This document shows, piece by piece, positions 52,401 to 61,265 of a DNA stretch of 64,000 nucleotides. Under the pieces are notes generated by a model, which did not search any database, was not told the origin of the DNA, and saw nothing but the letters and a program-made list of their open reading frames with translations. Within the stretch, counting starts at the first letter, position 1, and every line of letters begins with the position of its first letter. This stretch comes from CAYWYR01 sp964462685 (GTDB taxonomy: Bacteria > Bacteroidota > Ignavibacteria > Kapaibacteriales > UBA2268): positions 62,001-126,000 of the forward strand of contig CAYWYR010000003.1 of assembly GCA_964462685.1 (NCBI GenBank), written 5' to 3'. The translations under genes were made by a program, and so were the position numbers.

Positions 52401-54872
52401 ATCAATTTCACAGTCTATAATAACGGTGTTCGTTCTTTAGATAGTCTAAATATTACGATAAATAGAACCTGGAATGGTGTAACCGATACCTATACATTTA
52501 TAGTAGAAAACTCGTGTAATATCCAAAATTACTCCCTTGCAATACCCGTTAATGGCAACAGGCAAGAAAACAGAATCGAGATTATAGTTGATCCAGAAAG
52601 ACTATTAGACATTTCTGAAAAGTTCGAATCGGAAAATATCAGTTCATCGAATGTTTATATATTCGAGAATTCGATACTACCATTGGAACCATTATCCGGT
52701 TGGGATGTAAATTCTGAAAAGCAGCAATTTAGATTCGTTCTTCCTACTAACGTAATAGAGGATTTAGTGAATTATGATTTTTCGGTTACGTTAAATGATC
52801 AAGATGGTAATCTTTTGTCCGACTTATCAGAATCTATAGTCATCTATGATCAATATATAACCGCTGAATCGGATTTCAATGCTACCGATAGAGAAGAGTA
52901 TATAATATATGCTACATATAGAAATAGAATCACCCAAGCGAGCTCCGATACCTTGAAAGTGCCTTTCAAAGCCTCTTCATCTCAGAACTATACAACCAAT
53001 CAGGTTGAACATACCTTACCTACAGCTGATATTAAAGAGATATCAACCGATTATGATCTTGAATACGACAACGGTCAGTTGTTCGGCGGCATCGACACCA
53101 TAAATTATAGATTGATAAACAGCATAGGTTATGCGGATAATCCATTATTGGTAGAAATGTATGGCTCAAAAAACGAGGGCCCCGAACAGTTTCTTGCCAG
53201 CGCCCCATTCTTGGAAGGGTTTATGTTTTTGGTATATGATAGGTTCGATCCTGATAAAACACCTAAACAATATGCCTTCCATACATTCAGATTCTTTGAT
53301 CCAACTCTTACAGATGATCAAAACGACAGCATACGTGATATCTTAGCCGATAATCTGGTCCACTTTTTACAAGATACCTTAACCAGCGATGATATAGTAT
53401 TCGGGATGGGAGCTAGAAACTATTGGGAAGCTTTTTATGTTTATGAAGATGAATCAAGCCCTTATTATATAGATTCCCTGCCCCAATACTTTGAGCAAAT
53501 AGGTGTCGAATTTCCGGATTCGCTTATTCTCACCAGCTGGGCTTTTGTCGGTAGCAAGGATGAGAACATGCAAGAGTTTACCCGCTCCAGGTTCGCATAT
53601 TCAGATTCGGTAAATCTCGAAGGTTCTATTCTGTTAAAATCACCTAACTCATACCTCAGAACCAGACAAATACCGAACATCGGCGAACTGCAAAGTATTA
53701 ATCTAAATATAGAACCTAATGATAAAGCGGTGGACTCTCTTGTTATATATGTAATAGGGGATTCAACCTCTCAGAATCATTATAGATTTGAATCATTGGG
53801 TGACCTAAACTCATTCAACTGGGATAATATAGATGTTCGGTCAGCACAGTTGGAAATGTACTGGTCCGACAGCTATTTTGAGAACACCCAGATAGGGGAT
53901 ATCTCTTTCAATTATACAGCGATGCCTGAATATATTCTACCGAAAGAATATTTCGATAAAGATTCCATATTGCTAAGGGGCGACCTTCTTTCTTATAGTG
54001 CGGCGGTTCAAAATATTAGTATCAGAAATACAGATAACGCATCTTTATCTGTGAGTTATAATGATTTAGCAGAAACTAAAGCAGGTGATAGCATTCTGTT
54101 TATAGTAAATGATACAATTGTAACAGATATTCTTCCCAATGATCTTAATTTTGATTATCAATCAGTTGGTTATGATATCTACAATTTCAATAATAGTTTC
54201 TTATCTTCAACAATTATATCAGAAGATACGCTAAAGCCTTCATTATACTTGGAAATCGATAATAGAGTAGCATTTGATCAGATGTTCACCACATCAACAC
54301 CTAACATATACATGGAGTTATACGATAATTCCGCAATGCCGCTTGAGGATTTGTCAAATCTCAAAATCAGGGTAAACAACAAGTTCATCGATACCGATAG
54401 CATCGAATTTCTTTCCAACAATAGATTTGTTCCTCTAAAGGGTAGCGTATCGTTTGATCTAACCGAAGACGAAGTATTTTATGGCGAGTATAATACCAAT
54501 TATATAGAGGCCTGGTTTACCGACGGCTCAAACAGATCCGATACATTGGATATTACTTTTAACATCTCGAGAAATGCGAGAACCGATTCAGTTATTGTTT
54601 ATCCCAATCCATCAAATGAAAACAGTAAGATTGGTTTTTACTACACATCACCAGAAAATTCAATAGCAAATATTACCATTGCTAATAACAGCGGCCATAT
54701 CGTAAGGACAATTATGGATCAAGATGTTTCCAATGGTAAAAACATTATAGTTTGGGATGGCAAAAATGGAAATGGGACACCGGTATCAAATGGAGTGTAT
54801 TATTTTCAAGTAGAATTTGATAGTAGGGTATTTACTGATCCGGTCTATGGTAAACTGATTAGAATAGATTAA
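49443..54872 (+). CDS. C25 (gingipain/PorU-like) cysteine peptidase, very large
   Basis: The 1809-residue exported protein has a signal peptide (IALLILLPVITLAEG). A beta-rich N-terminal region runs to about 600. The C25 peptidase domain (about 615-960) contains LLEGAREYAAYREETGYTTR, AIKDYIADMYFNW, FIIGDANYN, the catalytic His826 in TYFGHAS and Cys856 in ISCNTGAF. Several hundred residues of beta domains follow, and the C-terminus (about 1716-1809) is a FlgD-like/T9SS sorting domain (VIVYPNPSNENSKIGF ... NGNGTPVSNGVYYFQVEF). Gingipains and the T9SS sortase PorU share this catalytic domain; PorU is usually 1100-1300 residues. It could be the sortase or a secreted protease. A TSUP permease gene follows 16 nt downstream. 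Confidence 0.88.
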   Translation: MNLIKIALLILLPVITLAEGKIYGIQENTSYIFAHDGSLDQSHLLDQYKGIEIYEGKHLGIDYINIISPTEITDFYFDSGMSKYDFDRNLNLSIYDVFDNPLDAYLIRQKALKSSNAKKNTDLKNNSQDNDWLFGNTFRFHADIKGVTFLTGQQIQNLNSSFIGKSKTEIKLVFKEESKPYFLSGNNEIFDLSDTIYLWNDRVVGDSTYYHFYSPYNTYFLTTESGFIPEHLVAVNQSNGQERLTAEHNIHLEEDNKYSYGVNILTHATSAQEGLYKSSLQYFENKSARIYNRDYYQITAPRNSGNINSRITYSFNRTRNDVTPSEDINHLKNSQIENRSTRNGNGYYEYGYNSSNIFLNGPNIYGIGAVYIDTIPYEKNLDFLKVTFNAEPIARKGLSEFAGLSNSKYKVKGFRNPRGIAISENAGTFQQLPSSESPLQVYLSGSDNFAAVNIGDHNFYVDTNSYYIFSFDQLHSSNGDNLLLRRFSSSNSNEFLSRFNLDNSRFKLVIINRAMSAVDNLFSTTGVANSEVLFQLYDNNEKLFEEKSNRVDRVLPVSSLKSYTYEVSTSSNSEMSVVDESRIRNAFGLSKVTDIADEQGNPDYLIITQNQLLEGAREYAAYREETGYTTRTVEVQDIYDLYNHGIKHPRAIKDYIADMYFNWDTPPEYAFIIGDANYNTRLDDFRNGNIQSFVPTFGLPASDTWLSYSDTIDHIADIKLSRLSAITNDDVRGYLSKMRKYEAAPLEPWNKDLLTIYGYDKNFVERGFNQYLSIFGLAVNSLKQSQFCMDSVRIVNVSTDAVTENQGNIIRNEINKGKLWTTYFGHASAELFEIDGWQVEALNNNGRYGLFSTISCNTGAFSDANLIWSRNESYVMDSINGFIFTTGSSSTGNTRTDPIPVWNAFDVLRNSNIRTTGGLFQRSRNIPNSREDEWLEAVKYNYNVLGDPAAKIKLDVNPNYIILDESISFSNEFDSSTIYYDNDSIFINFTVYNNGVRSLDSLNITINRTWNGVTDTYTFIVENSCNIQNYSLAIPVNGNRQENRIEIIVDPERLLDISEKFESENISSSNVYIFENSILPLEPLSGWDVNSEKQQFRFVLPTNVIEDLVNYDFSVTLNDQDGNLLSDLSESIVIYDQYITAESDFNATDREEYIIYATYRNRITQASSDTLKVPFKASSSQNYTTNQVEHTLPTADIKEISTDYDLEYDNGQLFGGIDTINYRLINSIGYADNPLLVEMYGSKNEGPEQFLASAPFLEGFMFLVYDRFDPDKTPKQYAFHTFRFFDPTLTDDQNDSIRDILADNLVHFLQDTLTSDDIVFGMGARNYWEAFYVYEDESSPYYIDSLPQYFEQIGVEFPDSLILTSWAFVGSKDENMQEFTRSRFAYSDSVNLEGSILLKSPNSYLRTRQIPNIGELQSINLNIEPNDKAVDSLVIYVIGDSTSQNHYRFESLGDLNSFNWDNIDVRSAQLEMYWSDSYFENTQIGDISFNYTAMPEYILPKEYFDKDSILLRGDLLSYSAAVQNISIRNTDNASLSVSYNDLAETKAGDSILFIVNDTIVTDILPNDLNFDYQSVGYDIYNFNNSFLSSTIISEDTLKPSLYLEIDNRVAFDQMFTTSTPNIYMELYDNSAMPLEDLSNLKIRVNNKFIDTDSIEFLSNNRFVPLKGSVSFDLTEDEVFYGEYNTNYIEAWFTDGSNRSDTLDITFNISRNARTDSVIVYPNPSNENSKIGFYYTSPENSIANITIANNSGHIVRTIMDQDVSNGKNIIVWDGKNGNGTPVSNGVYYFQVEFDSRVFTDPVYGKLIRID

Positions 54873-54888
54873 TACTTAAAAATCCGCT

Positions 54889-55617
54889 ATGGAATATGAT
54901 GTTGCCCTGCAGGCGCTGGTAGCGTTTTTAGCGTCACTATCAACATTCTTCACAGGTTTCGGCTTAGGAACTGTGATGTTACCGGTTTTCCTACTAACCT
55001 ATGATCTCCATACAGCTGTTCTAGCAACTGCTATAATACATTTATCGAATAACATCTTCAAGTTCATTCTCATGCGTAAGCATGTTGATTACAGATTGCT
55101 ATTTTCTTTCGGTATAATGTCGTTTCTTTTCGCTTTTATTGGAGCAAACCTACTTAATTACCTTACTGGTTACGAAGACTTTCTTCAGATAACTTTAGGT
55201 ATTATAATACTGATCTTTGCCATAATCGATCTTTTTAGTCTTAGATCCAAAATCTCTAAACATGCCTTCAATCCGTATATAGGCGGTGCCGTCTCAGGCT
55301 TCTTCGGCGGCCTTAGCGGACATCAAGGAGCTATAAGATCGGCGTTCCTAATAAACATTATAAAAGATAAATCAATTTATATAGCAACCGGTACGGTTCT
55401 GTCACTAATCATAGACCTTACAAGAATACCCGTATATACGATGAATGATAATCTCGAAAGCTTAGATACCAATAGTCTGATAGTCGTAATCGGAGCTGCG
55501 ATCACAGGAGCCATAATCGGTAAAAAGTTCCTGACTAAAACATCTAACCAGATAATTCATAAGATCGTCGGTATAGCATTGCTCGCATTTGCGGTATATA
55601 TGATTTTCAGTGTTTAG
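54889..55617 (+). CDS. TauE/SafE family permease (TSUP)
   Basis: This 242-residue membrane protein has seven or eight helices in two related halves. The first half has LASLSTFFTGFGLGTVMLPVF (the family's first repeat) and the second has GGAVSGFFGGLSGHQGAIRSAF. These Gly-rich repeat starts are the mark of TSUP exporters for sulfite, sulfoacetate or similar organic anions; the substrate is unknown. It begins 16 nt after the C25 peptidase stop, probably by read-through. Confidence 0.85.
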   Translation: MEYDVALQALVAFLASLSTFFTGFGLGTVMLPVFLLTYDLHTAVLATAIIHLSNNIFKFILMRKHVDYRLLFSFGIMSFLFAFIGANLLNYLTGYEDFLQITLGIIILIFAIIDLFSLRSKISKHAFNPYIGGAVSGFFGGLSGHQGAIRSAFLINIIKDKSIYIATGTVLSLIIDLTRIPVYTMNDNLESLDTNSLIVVIGAAITGAIIGKKFLTKTSNQIIHKIVGIALLAFAVYMIFSV

Positions 55618-55794
55618 TACAGATCCATAGGGGAGATAGTTGTTAGGCTTTTCATATATCCAATCATACTTAGTTTACATAATATATATTATAGGATACT
55701 TGATGTGTACATATAAGCTCATTCAGCTGTACATTGCATATCAATTAGAATCAAAATCAATAATCATACGTTTCTTATCTTGGTTTCATAATCA

Positions 55795-56676
55795 ATGAAG
55801 AATACCATGTCTGAAATTTACATTACCGAATGCCCCAGGGATGCCATGCAAGGCATTAAAGATTTTATTCCTACAGATGAAAAGATTGATTATATCCAAT
55901 CCTTGCTATCCATTGGTTTTGATTGTCTGGATTTCGGTAGTTTCGTATCTCCTAAAGCTATTCCTCAGTTGGCAGATACAGCACAAGTTCTGTCCAGTCT
56001 TAACTTAAATGATACCAGAACCGATCTTCTAGTTATTATAGCAAACACGCGAGGCGCGGTTGACGCTTCAGAAAAAGATAAAATCAAATATCTTGGCTAT
56101 CCGCTCTCGGTTAACAACACCTTCCAGAAAAAGAATACTGGCAAATCTATAACTGATTCTTTAAAAGTGTTAAGGGATATTTCAGGCATTGTTTATTCAA
56201 ATGATAAAGAACTGGTCGTGTATCTATCCATGGCTTTCGGCAATCCTTATGGTGATAAGTATTCCCCAGAAGATATATCCGACATGATATCAAGATTGAG
56301 CGATTTGGGTATTTCTAGGATCATGCTTTCCGATACTGTTGGTAAAGCTAACAATGAAGATATATTTTCGCTTTACAAGGCATCAACCAAGCAAATTCAT
56401 GATTCTATAAGAGTTGGAGTGCACTTGCATTCCGATAAACCTGGCTCAATAGAAAAAATAAGCTCTGCATATAATGCAGGTTGCAATACATTCGATGGGG
56501 CTTTACTAGGTATTGGTGGCTGCCCTATGGCTGATAATACCTTAGTCGGTAATATACCAACAGAATCGATAATCTCTTTTATGAATGATAATAATCTTTC
56601 GAACCCAAAAATAGATATCGAAGAGTTCAATTATTCTAAAACTATAGCCGATAAAATATTTAGCAAATATCATTAA
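55795..56676 (+). CDS. HMG-CoA lyase-like (HMGL) enzyme
   Basis: This 293-residue TIM-barrel protein of the HMGL/isopropylmalate-synthase superfamily matches hydroxymethylglutaryl-CoA lyase, which splits HMG-CoA to acetyl-CoA and acetoacetate in leucine breakdown. It shows TECPRDAMQG (the metal/catalytic start, usually ExxPRDGxQ), SFVSPKAIPQLADT, LSDTVGKA, GVHLHSD (His metal ligands) and GIGGCPMADNT with the catalytic Cys loop. The Gly-Leu of the first motif is Ala-Met, a small deviation. No other leucine-degradation gene is near. An ATG at 55795 is used; another at 55807 is equally possible. Its TAA overlaps recN (TAATG). Confidence 0.85.
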   Translation: MKNTMSEIYITECPRDAMQGIKDFIPTDEKIDYIQSLLSIGFDCLDFGSFVSPKAIPQLADTAQVLSSLNLNDTRTDLLVIIANTRGAVDASEKDKIKYLGYPLSVNNTFQKKNTGKSITDSLKVLRDISGIVYSNDKELVVYLSMAFGNPYGDKYSPEDISDMISRLSDLGISRIMLSDTVGKANNEDIFSLYKASTKQIHDSIRVGVHLHSDKPGSIEKISSAYNAGCNTFDGALLGIGGCPMADNTLVGNIPTESIISFMNDNNLSNPKIDIEEFNYSKTIADKIFSKYH

Positions 56677-58343
56677 TGATAAAAACACTTACAATAGAAA
56701 ACCTTGCTATAATCGAGAAGAATATTATTGACTTCGACGGAGGCTTTAATATAATTACCGGTGAAACTGGGGCGGGTAAATCTCTTATCGTTGATGCTAT
56801 AGGATTACTATCGGGCAACAGGGCGGACTATTCCCTGATAAGGCGTGGATCTAAAAAATGTTCCGTGTCAATAGAACTATCCCCTATCCCATTGGGACTT
56901 AAAAACTTAGCCCCTGACATCTTAGATAATGGTGATGAACTAATTCTCACAAGAGAGCTAAGAGATTCTTCTATATCAAGATGCTTCGCTAATGGTTCTC
57001 CAATCAGCCTTAAAGAACTCAAACTGATATCTACCAAACTTTTTGATCTTCATACCCAACATACTCACCGATCACTACTTAGCGAAAGCAACTATATAGA
57101 ATTATTGGATGCTGCGGGTAAATACAACCACATTCTTGATCGGTACAAACAAATATACAAGAAACTGAAAGAGAAGCTTAAAGAACTTGAGGAGACTAAA
57201 GTATCTTATCAAGATGCACTTAAAGCAAACGAGTATAATAAATTTGTCCTAAATGACATTGAAAAGGTAGATCCTAAAGAAGGCGAGGATAGTAAAATTA
57301 AATCAGAGCTCGATATGTTGGAAAACTCTGAGTTTATATCCAGATATACCAACGGCTTACAAGATTTATCTTATGATGGAGAGTATTCTTTATTCAATAA
57401 TGCTCGTGCGATTATCGATCTGCTAAAAAAACTATCTTCTTACGATCAAAATGCTTTAACATATATCAAAGAGATAGAATCCATTCTGATAACAGCAAAA
57501 GAAGTAAGCATTTATGCCAATGACTTCGGAGCACAGGCAGAATACAATCCTTCTAGGATTGAACAGCTGAGAATACGTTCGCAGGCTCTGGCAAAACTCT
57601 ACAAACGATATGGGAACCACCAGGAACTAATAGCCTTTAGGGAAAAACTCAAGAACGAAATATCGGAAGTAGAAGGCTTTGATGACAGAATAGATTTATT
57701 GGAAATGGATATCAATGATTTAGTGAAGAAACTATCCCCAATCGCCACCGAACTCTCTGGTCTTCGTAAAGATAATTCGATAATTTTTGCTGATTCGGTC
57801 ACTAAAGGTATCCGAGAAATGGAAATGCTTTCAGGTGACTTCAAGATCAATATCAGCCATCCGGATTACGGTACACTTAAAAGAGATGATTTTACTCCCA
57901 AAGGTATAGATAGAGTAGAGTTTTTGTTTTCCGCTAATGCGGGTGAACAGCTCAAACCCCTAAATCAAACAGCTTCTGGCGGAGAGATGTCCCGGTTGAT
58001 GGTGGCTATGAAATCCCTTACCGATTCCGATAACGAGAGAACACTTATCTTTGATGAGATAGATACAGGTATATCTGGAGAAGCTGCGATAAAGGTTGGC
58101 CGTAAAATCAAAAATATATCAGAGCGCCAACAGATTATTGCTATTTCACACCTTCCACAAATAGCAGCAAAAGCTGATATGCACCTCTATATAAAGAAAT
58201 TTGAGCAGAACGGTTCAACATATAGCAAATCAATCAGTTTGGGCAGAGATGAAAAAAGCAAGGAAATAGCAAGGCTTTTCGCTGGAGAAAACATTACTGA
58301 TTCTGCTCTAAAAAGTGCTGAAGAACTAATCAGAAAAAACTGA
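56676..58343 (+). CDS. recN: DNA repair protein RecN
   Basis: This 555-residue SMC-like ATPase acts in double-strand break repair. Walker A is ITGETGAGKSLIVDAIGLL (about 28-46). Two long coiled-coil arms span about 150-400 (YKKLKEKLKELEETKVSY). The signature TASGGEMSRLMVAMK, Walker B TLIFDEIDTGISGEAA and the D/H-loop AISHLPQIAAKA follow. Full length. Its start overlaps the stop of the HMG-CoA lyase-like gene by one base. It converges with the polysaccharide export pair 22 bp away. Confidence 0.96.
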   Translation: MIKTLTIENLAIIEKNIIDFDGGFNIITGETGAGKSLIVDAIGLLSGNRADYSLIRRGSKKCSVSIELSPIPLGLKNLAPDILDNGDELILTRELRDSSISRCFANGSPISLKELKLISTKLFDLHTQHTHRSLLSESNYIELLDAAGKYNHILDRYKQIYKKLKEKLKELEETKVSYQDALKANEYNKFVLNDIEKVDPKEGEDSKIKSELDMLENSEFISRYTNGLQDLSYDGEYSLFNNARAIIDLLKKLSSYDQNALTYIKEIESILITAKEVSIYANDFGAQAEYNPSRIEQLRIRSQALAKLYKRYGNHQELIAFREKLKNEISEVEGFDDRIDLLEMDINDLVKKLSPIATELSGLRKDNSIIFADSVTKGIREMEMLSGDFKINISHPDYGTLKRDDFTPKGIDRVEFLFSANAGEQLKPLNQTASGGEMSRLMVAMKSLTDSDNERTLIFDEIDTGISGEAAIKVGRKIKNISERQQIIAISHLPQIAAKADMHLYIKKFEQNGSTYSKSISLGRDEKSKEIARLFAGENITDSALKSAEELIRKN

Positions 58344-58365
58344 GAGCTGAGATACTTGCTGATTG

Positions 58366-59553
58366 TTATTCCACTATTGAGTTACTACTCCTTTTACCTT
58401 CCCTATAAGCTATAAATAATAGACCGGCTATTGTAAGTGTAAATACGATAAGACCGCTTGCGGCAGCTGTTATCAGCCGGGATGGGGAGGTTCTTTTGAT
58501 TGGAACTTCTGCATAATCTAACACATCGATCTGAGCAACGTCTTTAGTTTCTTGGATTGCTTCTTGATGTTTCTGTGTTTCAAGGAATAGAATTACCTGC
58601 TCAAGGACTTCCCTATCTCTATAAAGCACAGCATATCGCCTTGCTAGATTGGGAAGATTATTTAATGGTAACGAGAACTGATCAGAAGATGAGATGCCTC
58701 CAGACTGAGCCGCACTGTACTGCCTTTCAAGCATTTCTACTTTACTTTCCAGAGCTTTGATCTCTTGAGAATCATCCGAAAACGTAATCCTTGCTAAATT
58801 CAATTCTGTATTAGCGATTGCTAATTCTTGAGATATTCCTATAGCTTGTGTAATCGTTGCCTGGGTTTGCTCATCAAGGGATAAAAGCTTGTTCTGGTTT
58901 TGGAACTCCTCCAGCATTAGAGCTAAAGAATCAACCTGTGCTTTATATTTATTCAATTCACTATCAATATAGATTCGTGTATCTATAGCTTTCTGTTTAT
59001 CTCGGTTGATCAGAAACTCATCTAATTGATTGATGTATTCGTTCGCTATCTGCGATGAAAGCAAAGCTACCTCAGCTTTGTCACTGCTGTCAGGGAAAAA
59101 ATTAGTTGATAGCTTATAATCCATCGTAATTATTCCAGACAGCTCGAAATCAGCTTCAAGCGAATTCTGTAAGATTTTTATAATGTATTCTTCGGGGATG
59201 TCTTCAAATAAATTATGGTTCTCTATATCTAACTCCTCGTAAACCTTTTTAGTCAATCTCCGTGAAGAGAGAATGTCTAGATAGTATTCGGTACTAGAAC
59301 CGGATCCGCCTAATAGCCCACCGAATGGAACAGAACTACCTACCGAAGACATCAGTGCTGTCAGCCCACCACCTCCGGACTTTTCTAAAGGAGGAAGAAT
59401 TGTTGTAGTCGCAGTATAACTATGGGGGGCTATATAAGTATATCCTATACCTAAAACTATCGCTGAAAAAGTAATTAAAGCGATCAACTTCTTTCTGCTG
59501 GATAGGTAGTTTACAAGCAATGGGTAAAGGTTGTCTGGTTCTTTGTTTTCCAT
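58366..59553 (-). CDS. Wzz/GumC-type polysaccharide chain-length protein
   Basis: This roughly 395-residue inner-membrane protein has two transmembrane helices, at about 20-45 (ALITFSAIVLGIGYTYIAP) and 362-385 (ITAAASGLIVFTLTIAGLLFI). Between them are the Wzz beta domain (SYTATTTILPP, a Gly-rich loop, YYLDILSSRRLTKKVYEELDIE) and a long coiled coil (about 175-300). PIKRTSPSRLI precedes the last helix, as in Wzz/Wzc. It has no C-terminal tyrosine kinase domain. The ATG at 59553 is chosen over an adjacent TTG at 59556. It lies 20 nt behind the SLBB export gene, forming an export pair. Confidence 0.88.
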   Translation of the reverse strand: MENKEPDNLYPLLVNYLSSRKKLIALITFSAIVLGIGYTYIAPHSYTATTTILPPLEKSGGGGLTALMSSVGSSVPFGGLLGGSGSSTEYYLDILSSRRLTKKVYEELDIENHNLFEDIPEEYIIKILQNSLEADFELSGIITMDYKLSTNFFPDSSDKAEVALLSSQIANEYINQLDEFLINRDKQKAIDTRIYIDSELNKYKAQVDSLALMLEEFQNQNKLLSLDEQTQATITQAIGISQELAIANTELNLARITFSDDSQEIKALESKVEMLERQYSAAQSGGISSSDQFSLPLNNLPNLARRYAVLYRDREVLEQVILFLETQKHQEAIQETKDVAQIDVLDYAEVPIKRTSPSRLITAAASGLIVFTLTIAGLLFIAYREGKRSSNSIVE

Positions 59554-59573
59554 CAAGAAAGGAATTAAATAAA

Positions 59574-61175
59574 TTAATTGTTTAGAGTAAGTGCGATACT
59601 TATTATCGCGAGTACTTGTGCACTTATAGCCACTATATTTGTTACTAGTCTTTCAGTATCAATCGGCTCTTCAGGCGGTACTAAGATATTATCACCCTTC
59701 TCTATTCTGTAATCATCATCTGTAGCATAATACTTGGATGAACCGTCATCCTTACTTATCATTACAACATCAGGGTCAGCATCAGAGCTGTAACCGCCCG
59801 CTTCATTGATATAGTAAATATAATCTTTTCCGTCCACAAACTTTACCAGGCCGGGTTTCTTAACCCTTCCTTGCACATTTACATAGAGATTCTTACCAGG
59901 TACATGAACAGAATCCATATCTATCAGTTCAAGTTGCTTCTCTTCTCCGAGTTCAGTGAAATTGATTGATAGAGCTCCATAAACCTCATTGATCCGTGAA
60001 TAGAAATATTGTCTTTCCATATCGTTCATTTCCGCAGGCTGAATCTCTGAAAGCCTTGCCATTTCTGGATCATAAAAAGATACGTTTTTTCTTCTGAAGA
60101 ACTTGGAATTCTCAATACTTGCATCCGACTTAAACCCGCCGGATTTCTCTAAAAGGTCTTCAAGAACTGTCATACCGTCAGATATCTGATATCTACCCGG
60201 CCTATACACCTCACCGGTGATAACTACATAATCTCCTTCATAATAACCACTTGACTCTCTCACATAAATCCTATCACCGGATTTAAGATCTATATCTAAA
60301 AAACTACTTTCTAACCCAGAAAGGTCTAATATCATTTTTTCTACATTATCACTAGCTTCATTATATCTATAAAGCTCGACTTTTGAAGAATCAGCTATAG
60401 AAGTCAATCCTTTGGAAAAAGCTAAAAGATCATCAACCTTATCACCTTCTATAAACTCATAACTGCCAGGGTTTTTAACCTCTCCGTCTATTTCTATAAG
60501 ATTATCCTTATCAGCAAGTGGCACATATATCTGATCGCCACCCATTAAATAGGGATTAGAGTCCTCATCACCTGAATATAAATATTTCGGTAGATCGACT
60601 CTGATGGTTTCTTCGTCCCTGTATATCTCAATATTTCTTATAGATGCTAAGCTCAGAGGGCCACCGGCTTTCTGAATGACTTCGTAAGCTCTTTCGGTAG
60701 CGTAAGCCGGCACTACGGACTGCGTTACTACATTACCGCTAACAGTAACCTTAAACTGCCTTACACCCACCAAAACTATATCTATCTGACCCGATCTGTA
60801 AACAGATTTGATTTTATCTGAAGCTAACTCGTAAGCATCTTTTAAAATCAGCCCTTTAACTAAAACCGAACCTACCCCAGGTATCATAAGTTTTCCTTCG
60901 GGGGAAACAGTTTGTTTAAACTGAACAGGGTCGGTATTGGATGTGAGTATAGAAATAATAAACTCATCTCCCGGGCCAACGATATATTTTTCGATATCAA
61001 TCGGTTCATATAATAGGCCTTCTGATGCCCCGGATAGCTCTGCGTTTTTCTCTATCGATAGAGTATCTAATTGATTACCCTTTGATCTGGAAAAGTATTG
61101 CAGACCTGATTGGGAGTTTACGTTCTGAATACATAAAATCAGAATGAAAGAAATATTTATTAAGCTCGTTCTCAA
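59574..61175 (-). CDS. Polysaccharide export (Wza-like) SLBB protein
   Basis: The 533-residue protein has a signal peptide (LINISFILILCIQNVNSQ), a Poly_export domain (about 48-130: YIVGPGDEFIISIL ... GKLMIPGVGSVLVKG) and at least four SLBB-type domains (about 135-215, 220-300, 305-385, 425-500; for example VTGEVYRPGRYQIS, VQGRVKKPGLVKF). The C-terminal stretch LVTNIVAISAQVLAIISIALTL is hydrophobic. It should form the outer-membrane or periplasmic export channel that works with the Wzz-like protein. The start is TTG at 61175, because no ATG lies near the signal peptide. Confidence 0.88.
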   Translation of the reverse strand: MRTSLINISFILILCIQNVNSQSGLQYFSRSKGNQLDTLSIEKNAELSGASEGLLYEPIDIEKYIVGPGDEFIISILTSNTDPVQFKQTVSPEGKLMIPGVGSVLVKGLILKDAYELASDKIKSVYRSGQIDIVLVGVRQFKVTVSGNVVTQSVVPAYATERAYEVIQKAGGPLSLASIRNIEIYRDEETIRVDLPKYLYSGDEDSNPYLMGGDQIYVPLADKDNLIEIDGEVKNPGSYEFIEGDKVDDLLAFSKGLTSIADSSKVELYRYNEASDNVEKMILDLSGLESSFLDIDLKSGDRIYVRESSGYYEGDYVVITGEVYRPGRYQISDGMTVLEDLLEKSGGFKSDASIENSKFFRRKNVSFYDPEMARLSEIQPAEMNDMERQYFYSRINEVYGALSINFTELGEEKQLELIDMDSVHVPGKNLYVNVQGRVKKPGLVKFVDGKDYIYYINEAGGYSSDADPDVVMISKDDGSSKYYATDDDYRIEKGDNILVPPEEPIDTERLVTNIVAISAQVLAIISIALTLNN

Positions 61176-61230
61176 CTTTCTAATAGGTTTTGCTCAAATG
61201 AGGAATTAATGATAACAGCAAGATAATACC

Positions 61231-61238
61231 TATCTTTG
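61231..61238 (+). promoter_or_regulatory. Candidate -7 element for the inositol monophosphatase gene
   Basis: TATCTTTG fits TAnnTTTG and is identical to the element before nuoF. It lies 27 nt before the preferred GTG start. No convincing TTTG is found 19-21 nt upstream. Confidence 0.35.
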
Positions 61239-61265
61239 AATCATACTTACCAAACAGGAATAGAA

